Made by a program: the position numbers and the translations under genes. This document shows, piece after piece, positions 5,157 through 6,742 of a stretch of DNA of 6,742 bases; the stretch's first letter is position 1, and each line of letters begins with the position of its first letter. Source of the stretch: JAXGPP01 sp964436865 (GTDB taxonomy: Bacteria; Planctomycetota; Planctomycetia; Pirellulales; Thermoguttaceae); NCBI GenBank assembly GCA_964436865.1, contig CAYTFK010000364.1:1-6742 (forward strand). Reading direction: 5' to 3'. Below the pieces are notes generated by a model. That model was not told where the DNA came from. It was given only the letters and a program-made list of their open reading frames with translations, and ran no database searches.

Positions 5157-6029
5157 ATGCGTCGAACGTCGATCCGGATCGCTTGCTGTTTGATGGTCTT
5201 GCTGGGGCTTTCGGGAGTTGCCGCCCAGGACTCGCCACTTGGCGAATCGTGGGACTATGCCCCCGCAATGCGGGAAGTGGCAGCCCGTTTCCGCGGCCGT
5301 CCGGGGGTCGTGCTCCATATCGGGGATTCGATCACCTACGCAAACCCCTACAGCCAGTGGGCCCGTGCGGGGAAGGCGAAGACCCCCGAGGACCGAGTCA
5401 TTCTCCGCTGGATGCACCTGGGGGCCGAGAACGACACGGACGGCTGGTGGCTGTGCCGCTACGACCATCCGGCCGGCGGCCGGTCCTACACGGCGGCGGG
5501 CGGCTTGCGGGTCGACGAAGCGCTGGCCGGAGGGAAGCAGGGGTTGCCACCCCTGGCCGATCTGCTGCGGCAGTACCAGCCACAGATGGTCGTCTTCATG
5601 CTCGGCACCAACGATGCCTCAGCACAACGCCCCGTCGAGCAATACCAGGCCGACGTCTGCCGGGCGGTGCAACTGATGCTCGTCGAGGGAACGATCCCCA
5701 TCCTGTCGACCATCCCGCCGCATCCGCACCGCGGGCGACTGGCGACGCAGTACAACGAGTCGCTGCGGCGAATCGCGCAGGAGAAGCAGATCCCGCTCAT
5801 TGATTACGAGCGCGAGATCCTCCTGCGGCGGCCGAACGACTGGAACGGAACGCTGCTGGTGCGCGACGACGTGCATCCCACGGCCGCCAGCGGCGCCGTC
5901 GATGCCGCCAGCGCCCCCACATCGACCAACCTCAGTTCCAGCGGCTACCTGCTCCGCGGGTGGCTTTCGGTCCGCAAGATCGCCGAGGTGAAACGCCGCG
6001 TGATCGACCGGCCGCCGGCGCGCCGGTGA
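5157..6029 (+). CDS. Exported SGNH/GDSL hydrolase
   Basis: The protein has 290 residues. Residues 1-23 form a signal peptide ending GVAA, before QD. The SGNH blocks are clear: VVLHIGDSITY (51-61) with nucleophile S58, a glycine-containing block II near SYTAAGG (110-116), VVFMLGTND (145-153) with oxyanion N152, and RDDVHPT (236-242) giving D237 and H240 of the triad. Such enzymes are esterases or lipases, often deacetylating glycans; the substrate here is not shown by sequence. The C-terminal SSSGYLLRGWLSVRKIAEVKRRV completes the fold. The start is ATG 5157 with GGAG 7 bases upstream. It lies 118 bp after the DUF1080 gene in the same direction, which suggests work on a related carbohydrate, though a strong hairpin separates them. 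The twin Cys near the N-terminus (10-11) do not form a lipobox. Confidence 0.94.
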   Translation: MRRTSIRIACCLMVLLGLSGVAAQDSPLGESWDYAPAMREVAARFRGRPGVVLHIGDSITYANPYSQWARAGKAKTPEDRVILRWMHLGAENDTDGWWLCRYDHPAGGRSYTAAGGLRVDEALAGGKQGLPPLADLLRQYQPQMVVFMLGTNDASAQRPVEQYQADVCRAVQLMLVEGTIPILSTIPPHPHRGRLATQYNESLRRIAQEKQIPLIDYEREILLRRPNDWNGTLLVRDDVHPTAASGAVDAASAPTSTNLSSSGYLLRGWLSVRKIAEVKRRVIDRPPARR

Positions 6030-6138
6030 TGGGGATTGTCGGCGGCGATCGACACGGTACACCCGGCTGCGCTGTGGACTGCCTCGTTTCTCTTCAATCC
6101 AATGATCGATGGCAGAGCATTCACCATCGGCCGAGCCG

Positions 6139-6742
6139 TCAGGACGCCCCTGGTTCGGCAAACAACTGACTGAGCGGCAATCGGAAGCCCGGAATGATCT
6201 CGCCGCCATCCAGTTCGCCATCCTCGGCGATCACGTCGTGCCGGTCGCGGGCGCGATAGACGTGCGCCTCGCGGCGCGGCGCGTGGTAGATGTACCACAC
6301 CTGGCGAACGCCGGCCGCGAAGTAATCCGTCAGCTTCTGCTCCATTTCTTCCCGCGTATTGCCGCGGCTGATGATTTCGATTGCCAGATCGGGCGCCAGG
6401 CGGGCCACCGCGTCGCGAGGGATCTGCCGACCGGGAAGCCGATCAATGCCAACGAACGAGACGTCGGGGATCCGGATCAGGCCGGGCGAGAGGCGGTACA
6501 TGCCGTCGGCCCCGAGAACCATGCCGAAGCCGCGATCCCAAACGTGGTTGCCGAGCGATGCGATTAGTGCGACCGCCAGGTGCGATTCGTAGACTCCCCC
6601 AGTCTTCTCCACCAAGGTGCCGTCGACCAGTTCGAAGAGCCGTTTCTCCCGATCGTGGATTTTTACGACATCGGCCTCGGTGGCTGCGCCGGGGGGCGGT
6701 TCGAAGCGGATCCGTCGCAAGGGGATCGGTCCGAATCGGTTG
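6139..6742 (-). CDS. Uma2-family (DUF820) PD-(D/E)XK nuclease-like protein, 5' end cut by window
   Basis: The minus frame is open from the window edge to a TGA at 6139-6141, giving about 200 visible residues. The Uma2 pattern is plain: LFELVDGTLVEK near the start, RIPDVSFVGID holding the first acidic residue, APDLAIEIISRGNT with the second acid, EEMEQKLTDYFAAGVRQVWYI with the lysine, and a C-terminal IIPGFRLPLSQLF. The PD-(D/E)XK fold suggests metal-dependent nuclease activity, but the cellular role of this large family is unsettled. TTG at 6720 could be a start, but the frame continues upstream as NRFGPIPLRRIRFEPPPG. From memory that resembles the N-terminus of planctomycetal Uma2 proteins, so I expect the true start outside the window. 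The gene is convergent with the SGNH gene, 109 bp apart. Confidence 0.92.
   Translation of the reverse strand, partial: NRFGPIPLRRIRFEPPPGAATEADVVKIHDREKRLFELVDGTLVEKTGGVYESHLAVALIASLGNHVWDRGFGMVLGADGMYRLSPGLIRIPDVSFVGIDRLPGRQIPRDAVARLAPDLAIEIISRGNTREEMEQKLTDYFAAGVRQVWYIYHAPRREAHVYRARDRHDVIAEDGELDGGEIIPGFRLPLSQLFAEPGAS

Noticed and set aside
4280..5158. Minus-strand open frame of about 292 codons
   Set aside because: It is antisense to the clear DUF1080 gene, and its translation has no recognisable family.
5184..5195. Twin Cys at residues 10-11 of the SGNH protein as a lipoprotein site
   Set aside because: The Cys residues precede the hydrophobic core of the signal peptide, and no L-x-G/A-C lipobox is present.
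6015..6026. 12-bp palindrome CCGGCGCGCCGG at the end of the SGNH gene
   Set aside because: It lies within the last codons, just before the stop. GC-rich palindromes of this size occur easily by chance, and no T-run follows. A weak bulged stem (6002-6050) around it is not convincing as a terminator.

Overview
The window looks like a piece of a Planctomycetota chromosome, probably Pirellulales. The grounds are a GC-rich sequence; an outer-membrane barrel of the BBP7-like type; an exported DUF1080 (3-keto-disaccharide hydrolase) protein; an exported SGNH hydrolase; a Uma2-family nuclease with the N-terminal style I associate with planctomycetes; and composite GC-rich repeats of the kind that litter planctomycetal intergenic DNA. 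The lineage call is an inference from gene content, not from a marker gene.

Layout. Positions 1-125 hold the last 40 codons of an unrecognised plus-strand gene. Positions 126-620 and 1352-1604 are mostly non-coding and carry two same-orientation copies of a composite repeat (216-391 and 1403-1561). These bracket a small acidic DUF4375/DMP19-like gene (621-1169) and a possible overlapping small ORF (1163-1351). On the minus strand, 1605-3014 encodes an exported protein with a zinc phospholipase C/S1-P1 nuclease-like domain, a carboxypeptidase-regulatory-like beta domain and a C-terminal beta-rich domain. A 242-bp divergent intergenic region (3015-3256) contains a plausible sigma70-type promoter for the plus-strand barrel gene (3257-4228). 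Two more plus-strand genes for exported proteins follow: DUF1080 (4367-5038) and SGNH hydrolase (5157-6029). They are separated by a strong hairpin (5071-5104). A minus-strand Uma2-family gene enters from the right edge (6742 down to 6139), convergent with the SGNH gene.

How the genes may work together. Four consecutive complete genes (Zn-PLC-like, BBP7-like, DUF1080, SGNH) each encode an N-terminal signal peptide, so the centre of the window is an envelope or periplasm block. DUF1080 and SGNH proteins both fit processing of (acylated) glycans, and they are co-directional with a 118-bp gap. The barrel could be their outer-membrane partner, but nothing in the sequence proves a shared substrate. 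The flanking DUF4375 and Uma2 genes look like independent accessory genes of unclear role.

I see no RNA gene, CRISPR array, transposase, integrase or origin. I did not find a clear new multi-gene system. The points most worth a second look are the repeat-bracketed DUF4375 gene, the Zn-PLC-like protein whose predicted signal cleavage exposes an N-terminal tryptophan, and small hairpins that overlap Shine-Dalgarno sites.
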